Part shown: in pieces, positions 52,842-64,000 of the stretch
Layout: the number at the start of each line of letters is the position of its first letter
How positions within the stretch are numbered: the stretch's first letter is position 1
Assembly: GCA_034509425.1 (NCBI GenBank)
Contig: JAVTVJ010000450.1
Location: 682,001 to 746,000 of the forward strand
Source of the DNA: Eopsaltria australis
Taxonomy: Eukaryota; Chordata; Aves; Passeriformes; Petroicidae
Direction: 5' to 3'
DNA: 64,000 nucleotides
Program-made: the position numbers and the translations under genes
The notes under the pieces: model-generated
What the model was told of the DNA's origin: nothing
The model's database searches: none
The model's input: the letters and a program-made list of their open reading frames with translations, nothing else

Positions 52842-53827
52842 CCAATTTTTACACCTAATCCCCTACCCCAACAGCAGCCAGTGCCAAAGGGTTTCAGTGC
52901 TTGGAAAGGGTACAGAAAGTGCTGTGGGAATGAGCAACATGAAAACCTGCCCAGTGCAAGGCACTGAGGAAAGCAAGTGCAACACAGAAACCAGGAAATA
53001 AATCCAATGGGAACAGGCAAAAAATACTACTAAAAAGATAGAAACAGGGAGTTTACAACTGATACAACACCAAAGGTTACAGAGAGAAGACAAGGTACAG
53101 GCTAAGGACAGTCAGACACCAGCACAGTGTAACAAAACTTACGAAGAACAAAAGAAGGTGGAAATAATCAGAGAATGAAACAAGAACTTTTATAAGGCTT
53201 CTAGCTGTACATATTGACTTCAACAACTGCACCTTAAATGGCTCATGCAGCATGATTCAGACATGGCTAGGATGACACAGGCTGAAGATGATACTCAAGT
53301 TACAGGCAGGGTGAAATTATTTACAGTGGACGACACTGGAAACTGAGATTTGACACAATGATGAGTCCTGCTACAGCTGTGACAACAAAGAAGAATTTTC
53401 TTCTGACTATGTTGTATCAGAATAAAAAGCCAGATCTCATGGACATCAGGGAGACAGGTGCAGATTTCAGTGCAAGCATCACTAGGATTTGCACTAGAGG
53501 CATTATGTTTAGATTTGAACAGCTAGATTGCATTCGTAAATGAAGACTATAACCTAAAAAATTATCCAAATATATCTCAGTTTATTAGTTGTCTAAGCCT
53601 CTAATCCCTTTTTCTTCTATACAAGACAATAAAAGTCTTCCATCACCTTTTTCTTGGCACTTCTGGGGTCTGAGTTACAATATTTGCACCAGTTCACCAT
53701 TCCATGATCTTCTTAGAACACTTCATGGTTTCCTTGGGTCATGTTCTCACACTGATAGTACAGGTTCTGAGACTCAAATAAACAGAAAAACCTACAAGAA
53801 ACACTAATAATTCTATGCTCAAATATT

Positions 53828-53846
53828 AAAAAAAAAAAAAAAAAAA
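53828..53846. repeat. Poly-A tract
   Basis: A run of about 19 A. No AATAAA signal precedes it closely and no retrocopy was identified. Confidence 0.85.
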
Positions 53847-56800
53847 GCAGATGATGGTCAAATCCACGCAAAAGAAATTAAGGGCCACAGTATTCCACTT
53901 GAAAATTTTCAAATAAAATTAATCATCTGAGTAACTGGATTTTCCATTTGCATTTTCTGTAAGTATTTTTAGGTAGGTTTTTTTTCCTCAAATGGAAGTC
54001 TAACAAGGCAAGGCTGAACTGATTTAAGAAGATGTACTTTCATTAGCAGGTGATTTACTGCAGCAGAATGTGTGTTAGATCCAGCAGTAAAGGCAAATTA
54101 ATTGAACCAAAAATACTTCAGGAAGAAGCAATCTGAGTTATCAGGTGTTAGTAATCACAAAAGATTAATACAGGGATATTCATGACCTCTACTTGTAAAT
54201 AAACATCAAGAAAACTTTTCTCCCTTCAGAAAATGAATTCAAGAGAGCCTCGGAAACTGTAATTAGTATTAATTTAGCTGATTGTACACTTAGATAAGAT
54301 GTGCATAAAATGGTTTCAGACTTTAGGGGAAACAGACAGCTACACACACCAATTAGCAGATTTTTAAAAGACCTGGAGATAAGTAATTAATTAGAGGAAC
54401 GCAGGCAATAAAGGGATTCTAAAGGAATTGGTGGCTCTGGAGAAAACCAAGGAATCATTGGAAAGAGACTGTGGAACAGCAGGAGAGGGGAAGATCCTCT
54501 GTCTGCAGCCCTCTGCCAGCTCCAGGAGCTGCAGGGACCAGCTCACCCTCACTGAACGGAGCACAGGCACTGAGATAATTGGGATTTTCTGAGGGAATAT
54601 TTTTGTAACCTGGTGGCACACTGTAAGATAATTCCAAGCTGTAATTCTGTACAGCTGAAACTTTCTGAAGAGGAGCCACTTGGGATTTTGATGGGAAAGA
54701 GTTGCTGAGGAACAAGGCAGGATTTGGTTAAATCACAGAGACAGCAGAGTCCCTTGCCAGGGCACTACCCTGGCCCCAGAATAGCAAAGAAAAACTTTCC
54801 CCCCCTTAATTCAGGCCAGGACATAAGTGTGAATTCCCCACACCCAACTTCACTGCCCCACCTCCTCTCCCCGACCTCGAGGCCCTTCAACAATAGGTAG
54901 AACTTTATTTTGTTCCATTCTCCATCAAAACCTCTGAAAGCCTTCTTTCATCTTGCTTTGAAGTAGATATTTTTAATGAACTGTTTACCAGCCAAGTCTA
55001 ATTGTGCAGCATAACTAGTGCAACTTGAAAAAGCACTCAGAACTGCTCTGGAGATGGAAAATGACTACAAGCCAAAAGTTGCAAGAGGGAGCAAATGAAA
55101 AACTTCTTTTTTAAAAAGGCTCCTGATGTCAGTGAATCTGTCATTCCTCCTACTTTATAAAGCGTGCCCTTGTTCTTCATGAAATTTCTTTGCATTTACC
55201 AGCCCAAAACAGCTTTGCTTTCTATTCAAACAGCCAAAGACCTGTCTGGGCTGCAGCTACCAACGGGTGTCATAATGACACAAAAATGTAATGTAACTGT
55301 TGTAACAAAACCAAATCTAAGGAATAGCAGGGTTTTAATATTTCAATAAGGTTAAAGCAGGAGTGTTGAATTATTTAGGTTCAGGAATAAGATATAAGCA
55401 CTAGAGCAATATCACATCCATGCTCATATATCTTTACACATGTAGAGGTGATATCTATGTGATAAATTGCTGGAGTGTGAGGTAAATTAATTTACTATGC
55501 ACTTTGATCACAATACCCTCTCCTGGCCTACTAATCCATTTCCCAGCAGACTTGCTCTAACACCCCAAATCACAGAACACTTTCATTGCTGCCATTAAGA
55601 ACAATGTTTCATAGTCTACCTCTTTTTTTTCTCCTCACAGGTAGGGAAGTTTACCTCCTTGAAAAACCAGGAAATATGAATTAAGTTACGGGAAAGCATA
55701 CAGATGAAATCTTTATGTCCTCCACTCTTTCATATTGTGTAACTATAGAAGAGATTTCTAAGGAAAGAACGTCTTCATATACTGACAGCTGGGCAAGATG
55801 CTGTGATGTTGGCATGATTCTGGTGAATGGGGAGAAATTAATAAAATCCAGGTATTTAACTCTTCAACTAGAATGATTTAATATTGCCAATAGAGAAATG
55901 ATACATATCTATATACGGAAAAGTACTAAAAGTTAAACCTAATCTAAAAATGTGCTCAAATTTTGATATTTTAGGGCTGTAGACTATTAGGTGATGAAAA
56001 TGATAATTAACACAAGTATCACTGCCAGAAGTGTGATGGAATCAAATTATTTGGCAAGTAAAGAAAGCCTGCTGCTTCCTTAAATCCCCAGTCACAGCTA
56101 CCAGGAGCAGGGAATCACTGGAGCATCCTCTCCCTGCCAGGCTCTGAGCATCACACACAGGTGAGGTGCTGCCAGGCTGGAGGCTCCCAAGAGGAGCAGA
56201 TTCACCCCTCTGCCCACCAGGCTGGCAATCAGCTCTAAATCCAAATTAGGATCTATCACAAAACTGAACAAACCATAAACTCAGGTGTTATTTACTGGAA
56301 GACCACCAAGTGGATTGATTTCAGGGATTTGCAGCTTGTGAATCTTGCCATACAGACAGAAGGGTGAAGTGCCTGAAACCCCCATGGAAGAAATCCATAT
56401 GAACGTGGGGAATGCAAAGCAAGAAGGGAGCTGGATTACAGTAAAGCTATGGATGCAAAGCTGGGTTATGGACATACAAGCACTGCCATCCCCAATTTAC
56501 CATGGCTCTGTTTACAGCATGAGTTGCACTTACCCAAATATGAAATATTGACAGAAAGAGTCATGGCAGACTTAATGACACTTTGAGCATTCTCTGCATC
56601 TCAGTCAATAGAAATGCTTTAGAATTTGTTACAGGAATCATAATTCAAAATGTAATAAGAAAAATATTTCTAGAGAAGAACAAAGGCAGGGGAATTGATA
56701 CTGGTTTCAGGTTTCATACATTTATCCTTTATGATTTTAAGTACTTCATTTAGAAAACCTATCCTTGTGAGCTCTGAGGTCTGCCCAGCTGTGGACACCA

Positions 56801-58148
56801 GAACACAGAATGTAAAATAAAAATATTAGAAGTATATCTTCTTTATTGTGGGGGAGTAGATAGAAAACAAAACAAATAACAAAAAATCAGGGAATTTGAG
56901 TGAGTGATTTGCCTAAAGAATGGCAGAAGCCCTGTGCCTGCAGGGAGACCTTTTCAACCCCTGGGTCAGCTGAGGTTTTGCCTTTGCCTTGTGGAGGCAG
57001 GAGAGCTGGGCAATGTGTGTCCCACTGGGGCCACAGCTCAGCAGCAGCACTGCCAGCCTGTCAGAGCTGTGCTCCCAGGGCAGACACAGCCAGATTGCCC
57101 TGGGGGCACAGGGAAGGGGAACATGGAAAATCAGAGCGTGCTGAGCTCCTGCAGTGCCTGGCCAGGGCAGCTCTGACACACCTTGAACCTGCAGCTGCAG
57201 AGAGAAACCTTCCCTGCTGCAGGGGCAGCTGCAGAAATTCTTTCTGGGAGTGTAGGGAAAAATCTGGAGAAGGCAGCAGCATCCATTTCCCATGGCCAGT
57301 GCAGCACAGGGATTTTCTGCTGTCCCTCACAATTCTATTCCCACTGCTTTGGTCCATGACAAGCCATGGCCCCAGGGGAAACATCTCATTCCAGACTGGC
57401 ACTTGGACAATGAGGAAAGATGCTCTCAGCAACAGCAGGACTGAAAACATTTCAGTCTTCATCAGGACCAGCAGGAATTCAGCCAGATCCCAAACCCTTG
57501 TGAGTATTTGAATAACTGAGGGCAAGACCTGTTCAGCCAAAGGGAAACTTTTAGCACTGAGTTACCCATGAGGGGGCTAAGACCTTGCTGCTGTGAACAT
57601 CCCTCTATGGACTCTACTGAGAAGACAAGAAATTAGGGAAGAGCAAAGGACAATTATGTGAAGAATCCAGCTCTGCACACTAAAAATGGGTCTCTGCACT
57701 ACAGGATGAGGTAATGCCAGCAGTGAATATTCCTGCACCACAGAGAACAAAAAGGTTAGACAAGCCTGGCCATGGGCACATCCACACCTTCTCACTTTGG
57801 GAGATGATGCATTGCTCCTTTCCTCTATCCTCCTCAAGAAGTAACAAAGGGAAATACATAAAATAAAAGCAGCCATAAATAAGAAGCCTTTGCAGCAGAA
57901 CAGAATTAAGCCTCCTTTTCTTATAGCATCTTTGCCCAGCTTCCCATTTACAGAAGGAGGAGATGCTTCAGACAAAGGAGGGTGTCTAAAAGACTGAGGA
58001 TTTTTGTGGTTTTGATGTTTAAATAAATAAGAAGAGAGGTAGGCATAGTGTTATATAATCTAGCATAAAACTTCTCAATTTTATGTTAAAAAAGAAAGAA
58101 ATTAGCACCCTTGCCTCAAGGTTTAACATCCTGAAAATGTTTAGCAGC

Positions 58149-58161
58149 TTTTTTTTTTTTT
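58149..58161. repeat. Poly-T tract
   Basis: A run of about 13 T in unique sequence. Confidence 0.85.
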
Positions 58162-58974
58162 GTAGAATAGCATCATTATCTTGTGCAGATATAATAAACA
58201 GGGTGTTTCTCAAAATTATATCACAAAGTACTTGTGCATTCACAGTACCCAGTAACTGCCTCCATAATTTATGGGCACCATCCTATGCAAATCATTGGAA
58301 AGAAAATGACAGATCTCAGGGGCTGTTTGTTGTTTAATCTCACTTTGTCATGATTCAAAAAAGAACGATGTGAAAATACAAGGAAAGTCATCCATAACGG
58401 TAAAAAAAGATTCTTGGACGATCTTCGTTGTTTTCTAAGGAACATAAATAATCAGCTCTTTGTCAGCTCTGAAATGAATCTGCATTTTCTACTCCACATG
58501 AAGGGCCATCAAAATCTTAAGTGTTTTACACCCTATTCTATTTCTGCTGGCAGAAAGTTGGGGCTCTAAGATTTGACAGCAAGATCATGCACTGAGGTGG
58601 GAAACAGCATGAAAAGATCACCAAACTGGGCTGGGACTTCAACAGGCATCACAAGGCTTTGGAAAGAGGTTTGTGCTTTGGGCTGCTAAAAAATAGAAAA
58701 CCCAAACCCTTGGTGTGATGGGGCTGGATGCCAGGTGCCCACCAAAGCTCTTCCATCCCTGCTCTTCTCAGCTGGACAGGGGAGACAAAATGAAATGAGA
58801 TGCAATGAAAGGCAGGGCAGGGAGAGGCCACTCCCCAGTTACTGTCAGAGCAAAAGAGACTTCACTTGGGGAAATCAGTTTAATCCACTACCAAAACAAG
58901 AAATAAAAGAAAGTCTCAAAAACACCTTCCCTCCCACCCCTCCCTTCTTCCCAATCTGAGTTTCATTCTGAAAT

Positions 58975-58994
58975 TCCCTCCCTCCCTCCCTCCC
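58975..58994. repeat. (CCCT)n microsatellite
   Basis: Five tandem units of a CCCT tetranucleotide within a pyrimidine-rich region that begins near 58926. Confidence 0.9.
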
Positions 58995-61900
58995 AAACCA
59001 CCATATTATTGTTGATGCCTTCTTCTATGATGGGCTTGACCTTGGCCAGTGGATCCATCCCAGAGCCTCTGGCATTGGCTCTGTCAGATATGGGGGAAGC
59101 TTCTGGCCAAACCCAACACATCACATTTCAACCTCTCTTTCAAATTGACCAAAATTTGGATCCTGCTGAAAGAGATACTTTCCTACTAGAAGTTTGGGAG
59201 GGGGTTTTTTCACCAGTCTGTATTTCACTGAAGGTCTCCTGGCACACAACCCCCAGCTAATATCCTGCAGGTCTTACTACTTTCAAACAAATACATCCAC
59301 ATAGGAATACCACCACAATCCTCTCCACCCTCCCTGTAATGGCAAAGGCACAATTAGAGACAGTTTTCATAACTGCTGGATTCAGTGATTGCTATTAAAT
59401 CACACAGAACTCCACTGCTGAGAGACGATGCCGCTTTCTCTGGAAGAGGAGAGCAGTGATGCAGTGCAAGGAGGAGCTGAGTTTACATAAAAATGATAAA
59501 AGCAGATATTATTAATGAGATAAAGAAACACATTTCCAATAATACGACTTGGTAAGAAAAAAACCCAACAAAATAAACCCAAAAACCTAAAAGCATCTCT
59601 CAAAGTACTATTTCAGCCTAAGTTTCTTCAAGGACAGCAGGATAACTGCTGCAGATGTGTGTTGAAGGAGGAGTGCTGGTGTCTGACATGGATAGCTGTC
59701 ACACTGACGAGGGAAATGTGCTCATTAAATTAGCAGAGGTCTTGAGATGACTGAAGTCAGCAAAACACAGCAGCACTGCAGACAAACAGAGCTTGTCAAA
59801 GCTTTGCCTTCCCTCCCTATGGGCTCCTGCTCCTTCCTGAATGGATGAGCAGAGGCCACAGGCAGGGCTCTTGGTGCAGCCTTGGCCTCCCTCAAAACTC
59901 AGACAAAAGCTACAGGTCAAGCCTTGAGTTCAACCACAGCAGAATAGCAGAAAGTCTTCATCTCTCACACTGCTCTGAGAGTTAGGGGGCAGCGATTCAG
60001 CTTTCTTCTGAAAGAAAGAAAAATCTGCCAAAGTGTTCCCTGTCCAGAGGGTAAGCTTTGGAATGAGCTGCTTTTGTGATACATATTCTTTGTTTGTTAC
60101 AATCTCCTTTTCACATATATTAGGTTCTGAATGACCAACAGCTGCCCCCAGCAGCTCAGAGCAGAGCTCCAGAGATTTTAGACCTGCCTTGTCCATCTCC
60201 TCCCTTTTTGGCAGGGTCAGGGGCTGTCTCAAAGCCCATCCAACCTTCCATAGAACACTACCTGACCATGGAGACTGAGAGTGATGAACTGGGCTTTTTT
60301 TGCTGTCTCATAACAAGTGAGAGAGACAAATCCTGATGTCTCATCTCTGCTCTCTTATTTATTTATTCAAGATGAAAAACTGAAGAGCTATTGGAGAGCA
60401 CTCTTCCTTCCAGCCATATCTGAACACCACAGCTCTACTTTAGGGAGAAAGATGAAGAGTCAGCCCCAGAGCAGAACACGATTTCTGATTAGAGATACTC
60501 TGAATTAAATCTATTTAATGAAAGAAGCAGTACCATCCCTAGTTTTTTATTTTGTTTATCTGGCCTTTTCCTTGCTCTTCTTTCAGTGTGTAGAAATTTG
60601 TCAAATTGTTTCAGGTTTTGTTTCCTACTTTTTCTTTTCCACTTAGAAAAACAATCGAGTGGTTCTAAACTAATTTCAAAATGTAAATACTGCACCAAAC
60701 CAACAGTTGATATCTTGCTTTGGCTGTCATATAAAAAAAAATTCAATTATTTACACTGCTTTAGTCACACAACAAAAGCAACGCTGCTTTTCAAAATGTA
60801 GACTGTTACCCTGTATTCCTTCAAACTAAAAAATAAACAATTGTCACAACAGAAAAGAAAATTTGCTACAATTACTCAAGCACGTGAAAGCTTATCACCA
60901 CAAGAGATTCAATGAGAATTTTTTACATTAATTCATCAGTAGAGAGGGAATCAAGTCTTAGTTGGATACTCAAGGCCTAATGAGAGCCTCCAGATACTTT
61001 TTGCTAGCCAGGCAGAGGCATCAGCTGGTGCTCAGTCACCTTTTCATTGCAGGAGAGGAGAAGAATCCTCTGGAAAATAATCCCTTGCCAGGACTCCCCA
61101 GCCCCAAGAGTTCACCCCAGTCTGAAGCTGAACACACAATTCATTCTATGACAGCACAAAGTCCTGACAGGAGACAAAAACACTGATAAATATCTACAGA
61201 ACCCCTGAGCTTTTGTGTTGCCAAAACAGAAATAAATAATGGAGAAGACCTATCTCCAGCTTGGAGGTTTTCTAGGTTCCAACAGGTGAAAAGCAAAACT
61301 TCTGCAGTCATCCTCAACAGCCCAAAAATTGCCCTCAGTGGAGAAGAACATGCAGGGCCTTCATAGCATCCTGTCCCTACCAAGTGTGTGTGCCCACACC
61401 TTTGGCTGAGCCAAGCAAGACAATACTCAGGTTATTTTCCATCCAGGATTCCCAGAGCACAGTCCTCTTTTGGCACAGATCTTCTAGGGCTTTCCCCAGA
61501 GTAATCTGTGTTTTTAGAATCAATCAAGAGATTAAGGGTTGGGGTTTTTTTCCAATTATAGCAAAAGAAAGTCTGAATTTTTACTCTTTATAAGTTGACA
61601 GTTATCTTGATACAGGTTTCCATGTTGCTGTAGCTGGCCAGTGGAAGTATTGAATAGCAGTGAGCAGGTCATATTTGCAAGTCAGACACATTTCAAAAAA
61701 TGCACTGAGTTGTGTACATTCCATTTTACACTGCCTGGGAAATGCTGGAAACACGGCACTAAACTCAGGTGGGAAGTGCAGGTTTCAAGTGGGAAACAGG
61801 GTAGAAGAGGAAGCCTTTCTGTCCTAAGACAAGCCCAATCTTCTCAACACTTTAAGGAAGCAGTTAAATAAAAAGTGGGAAGCTCCACAATTGAAGCAAA

Positions 61901-62001
61901 GCTGTGATGCCTGAAGGATTTTTTCTGCTTTTCTTCTGAATACCTCTTACACTGTTCCCTATATTCACAAGTATCAGCATGCACACTTGTCATGCTTTAG
62001 G

Positions 62002-62440
62002 TGATAGTTTAGCCTGGTTTCATGGTGTTTAGCAGGCTGGTAGACTGAACACCCCTGAAACCACGGAGAGTTAGAGACCAAACACCCTGTTTTCGTGGGC
62101 CCTCAAGGTCTCCTAGTAGGACAGATTTTGTAAACTAGAAGTGAGCCCACCCAGGCCCCTTATTGGGCCCTCCTGGTAGATCTGCTAATGTGTAGAGTCT
62201 TTAATTGCACACTCGATTGGGGGATGGGGCTTTTGCAGCGTGTTCTACCTGGACGGCAGAAGCCATGGAATGGGATCCTATTAAAATACCAAGGGAAACG
62301 ACCCCCAACCCTCTAACCCTGTCTGAGCCTTTATTTCCTAAGACCAGAAAAAGGCATCAGCTGGCACTGCCTGTCTGCAGTTCAGCCAGGAGCCTGGACA
62401 TTCCCTGGACAGGGAAACATTCCCTGACACAGCACAACTT
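62002..62440 (+). mobile_element. Possible solo LTR of an endogenous retrovirus
   Basis: This stretch differs from its surroundings: it has CpGs, GGGCCCTC motifs repeated at 62098 and 62166, and a promoter-like end where CCTATTAAAATACC is followed about 50 bases later by TTTATTTCC. That order (U3-like region, then a TATA-like box) resembles avian ERV LTRs. It begins near a TG at 62002, but no matching target-site duplication or clear CA end could be found. No gag, pol or env sequence adjoins it. A non-LTR unique sequence is the alternative. Confidence 0.3.
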
Positions 62441-62661
62441 GTTTGCAAATTGAGCACCAGCAACATGAGTGCTCTTTACACCTCTCAGCCAGGCCAGTCT
62501 GAGCGATTACAGCTTAACCACCATGGAGGTTTAAGCCAGCGTGAAGTTGGCTTACAGCAAAGCTCTTGATTCCGTGAAAAGAGGGAGCTGAGAGGCTCCC
62601 TGATCCATCACCCAGCTCAGAGCTGCACTTGCCAAGCCATGCCAAGCACAGAGCACCAGGG
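62441..62661. other. Short non-coding spacer
   Basis: Sequence between the LTR-like segment and the CR1 copy. No structure was recognised. Confidence 0.5.
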
Positions 62662-62959
62662 AGGGATCCTGAAGGTGGCTGTAGCCAGGTGGGGGTTGGT
62701 CTCTTTCTCCAGGCAGTGACTGACAGAACAAGAGGACACAGCCTTAAGCTGTGCCAGAGGAAATATAGATTGGATGTTAAGAGTTTTTTACGGAAAGAGT
62801 GGTAAAATACTGGAATTGTCTGCCCAGGGAGGTGGTGGAGTCACCATCCCTGGGTATGTTTAAGAAAAGATTGGACGTGGCACTTGGTGCCAGGTTGGGG
62901 CATGGGTTGGACTCCATGATCTTGGAGGTCTCTCCCAACCCAGTGATTCTGTGATTCTG
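62662..62959 (+). repeat. CR1 LINE 3' end, about 300 bp
   Basis: Plus-sense CR1 landmarks appear in order: AGGTGGGGGTTGGTCTCTTT, AGAACAAGAGGACACAGCCT, GCCCAGGGAGGTGGTGGAGT, TCACCATCCCTGGGTATG and the tail GTGATTCTGTGATTCTG ending at 62959. This GTGATTCTG tail marks a CR1 group different from the ATTCTATGA-tailed copies. The copy is 5'-truncated and non-coding, and looks only moderately diverged. Confidence 0.95.
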
Positions 62960-64000
62960 CTCTGGGTACCAGCTGCAGGACAGGGTCTGGCAGCCACCAG
63001 AGGAGGCTGTGAGGAACAGAGCAACAAAACCTGACTTGTTGCCATCCCAGCTACCAGAAACGTGCTCCTGGGGGAGAGCTGTTTCCTCTGACAGCCTGTT
63101 CCACTGCTGGGTGCTGCACAGGCTGTCCCTGGGCTGGCCATAAAGACAAAGAACCAAACAGGCAGAGGCTGGTTGCATCTCTGTGAAACTATGCTGCCTT
63201 TATAGGAAATGATGTTCTGAGACCCCTATGTGCTATCAAAATATGGAATAATCCCTCCTGACAAAGGCATATTTGAGTTTTGTTTGTATCTTTGGCTCCT
63301 ATGTGAAATTTGAACATTAAAGCACTTGGAAAGCAGACAGGACATAGCTCAGAGTAATATATCTGAAATTTAAGATACTAATTCATATGATGCATTATAC
63401 AGAGAAAATTATTTTACTATAGTTACATTTAAAAGCAGGTTTGCATTCTAAACTTTCTAGCATTTCAAGTTTTTTGATCAAATAACTCCGTTTTGATGCT
63501 TTTTGAATAAAACTGTTTGAAACTATTTCGTTTATTAAGACATCACCAATGCTCGAGTTGGGATGAAATCAAATGGAATTTTGTTGCTCAAACACCACAT
63601 CAAGGTGCACTGACTAAGAGGAGGAAGTTCAGAAAGCCTTTTCCAAAAGTGACAGCCATAGGAGCTTACATAAAGGAAGATTTACAGAAAATAAAGGAAA
63701 CTGATTTAGAGGGAGAGGGAAAATAAAGAGAGAGGGAAAATGAAGATTGAAACAGGATAAAAATCAAGAGAAAACAACAGGTAATCTGCCTTCATTGTGG
63801 ACCTTGCACTAAGTGACAGTCTCTGTGTCTGGTGATCTCCCAGGGGTGGTTTTGGAGGGTTAGAAATGCAATGTGCCCTGGATGCTCACTGCCCACAGCC
63901 TGCCCCCAGTCAGGGCACCTCAAAATTCCCCTTCCTACAACTGTGTTCCAGCTCTTCCTCCCACCATCCTCTCATTTACCTCCAGGACTCAAAAGAGACC
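62960..64000. other. Gene-free sequence to the window end
   Basis: Non-coding sequence, AT-rich in 63180-63560, with a purine-rich duplication GAGAGGGAAAAT at 63713-63724 and 63730-63741. No exon or repeat family was recognised. Confidence 0.5.
63713..63741. repeat. Purine-rich direct duplication
   Basis: GAGAGGGAAAAT occurs twice with a 17-base period inside a purine-rich stretch. Confidence 0.75.

Larger units (their letters stand above)
51446..62001. other. Long gene-free stretch
   Basis: More than 10 kb without a supportable gene. Simple repeats are a 24-base period duplication at 52806-52841, a poly-A run at 53828-53846, a poly-T run at 58149-58161 and a (CCCT)n tract at 58975-58994. 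A TAAT-rich patch lies around 54240-54300. The GC-richer part at 56900-57540 is open in several frames on both strands, the longest being 203 codons, but none has a recognisable domain. Confidence 0.5.

Noticed and set aside
56900..57511. Plus-strand open frame of 203 codons
   Set aside because: It lies in a GC-richer stretch that is open in several frames on both strands; composition looks random and no motif, domain or splice context supports it.
57061..57540. Minus-strand open frame of 159 codons
   Set aside because: It overlaps the opposing frame at 56900-57511 in the same stop-poor stretch and has no recognisable domain.
62307..62320. Telomere-like AACCCTCTAACCCT
   Set aside because: Only two imperfect units; too short to be an interstitial telomeric repeat.
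1..64000. Prokaryotic-type features (operons, CRISPR arrays, ribosome binding sites)
   Set aside because: The CR1 retrotransposons and lack of long open frames show vertebrate nuclear DNA; no regularly spaced repeats of CRISPR type were seen.

Overview
The window reads as nuclear DNA of a bird. Eight 5'-truncated copies of the CR1 LINE are recognisable. Those that keep a 3' end stop in the avian-type tail (CCATTCTGTGATTCTATGA and variants, or GTGATTCTGTGATTCTG). Recognisable repeats are sparse and the base composition is moderately AT-rich with few CpGs, which also fits a bird. The order or species cannot be fixed from this alone; a passerine or other neoavian is plausible but is inference.

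No protein-coding gene, rRNA or tRNA could be supported. All open frames are short. The two longest plus-strand frames are a pyrimidine microsatellite read through in frame (36783-37601) and a GC-richer stretch with no recognisable domain (56900-57511). No frame resembles a known family, and I saw no convincing chain of exons. The window is therefore best read as intergenic DNA or part of a very long intron.

Layout. 1-10.5 kb is unique sequence with one CR1 tail (790-908) and two blocks that keep more CpG than their surroundings (3.8-4.15 kb and 5.74-6.05 kb). 10.5-22.8 kb holds four CR1 copies, a possible ancient tRNA-derived SINE (15.4 kb), a poly-T tract and a third CpG-retaining block (18.64-18.92 kb). 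22.8-35.5 kb is nearly repeat-free, with a 31-bp tandem duplication at 31.69 kb. 35.5-36.4 kb is the most CpG-dense block. A polypyrimidine (TTCCT)n microsatellite lies at 37.25-37.39 kb. 37.4-51 kb is AT-rich unique DNA with a purine-strand poly-A tract (44.8 kb), a CR1 copy (46.0 kb) and a stretch crowded with TAAT cores, including a duplicated ATGTTAATTAGG motif next to an octamer (49.1 kb). 51-64 kb holds two further CR1 copies and one sequence with the look of a solo LTR (62.0-62.44 kb).

The parts that may be functional are the CpG-retaining blocks and the TAAT/octamer clusters. They are candidates for conserved non-coding regulatory elements of a distant gene, but this rests on composition and motifs only. 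I found no new biological system in the window.
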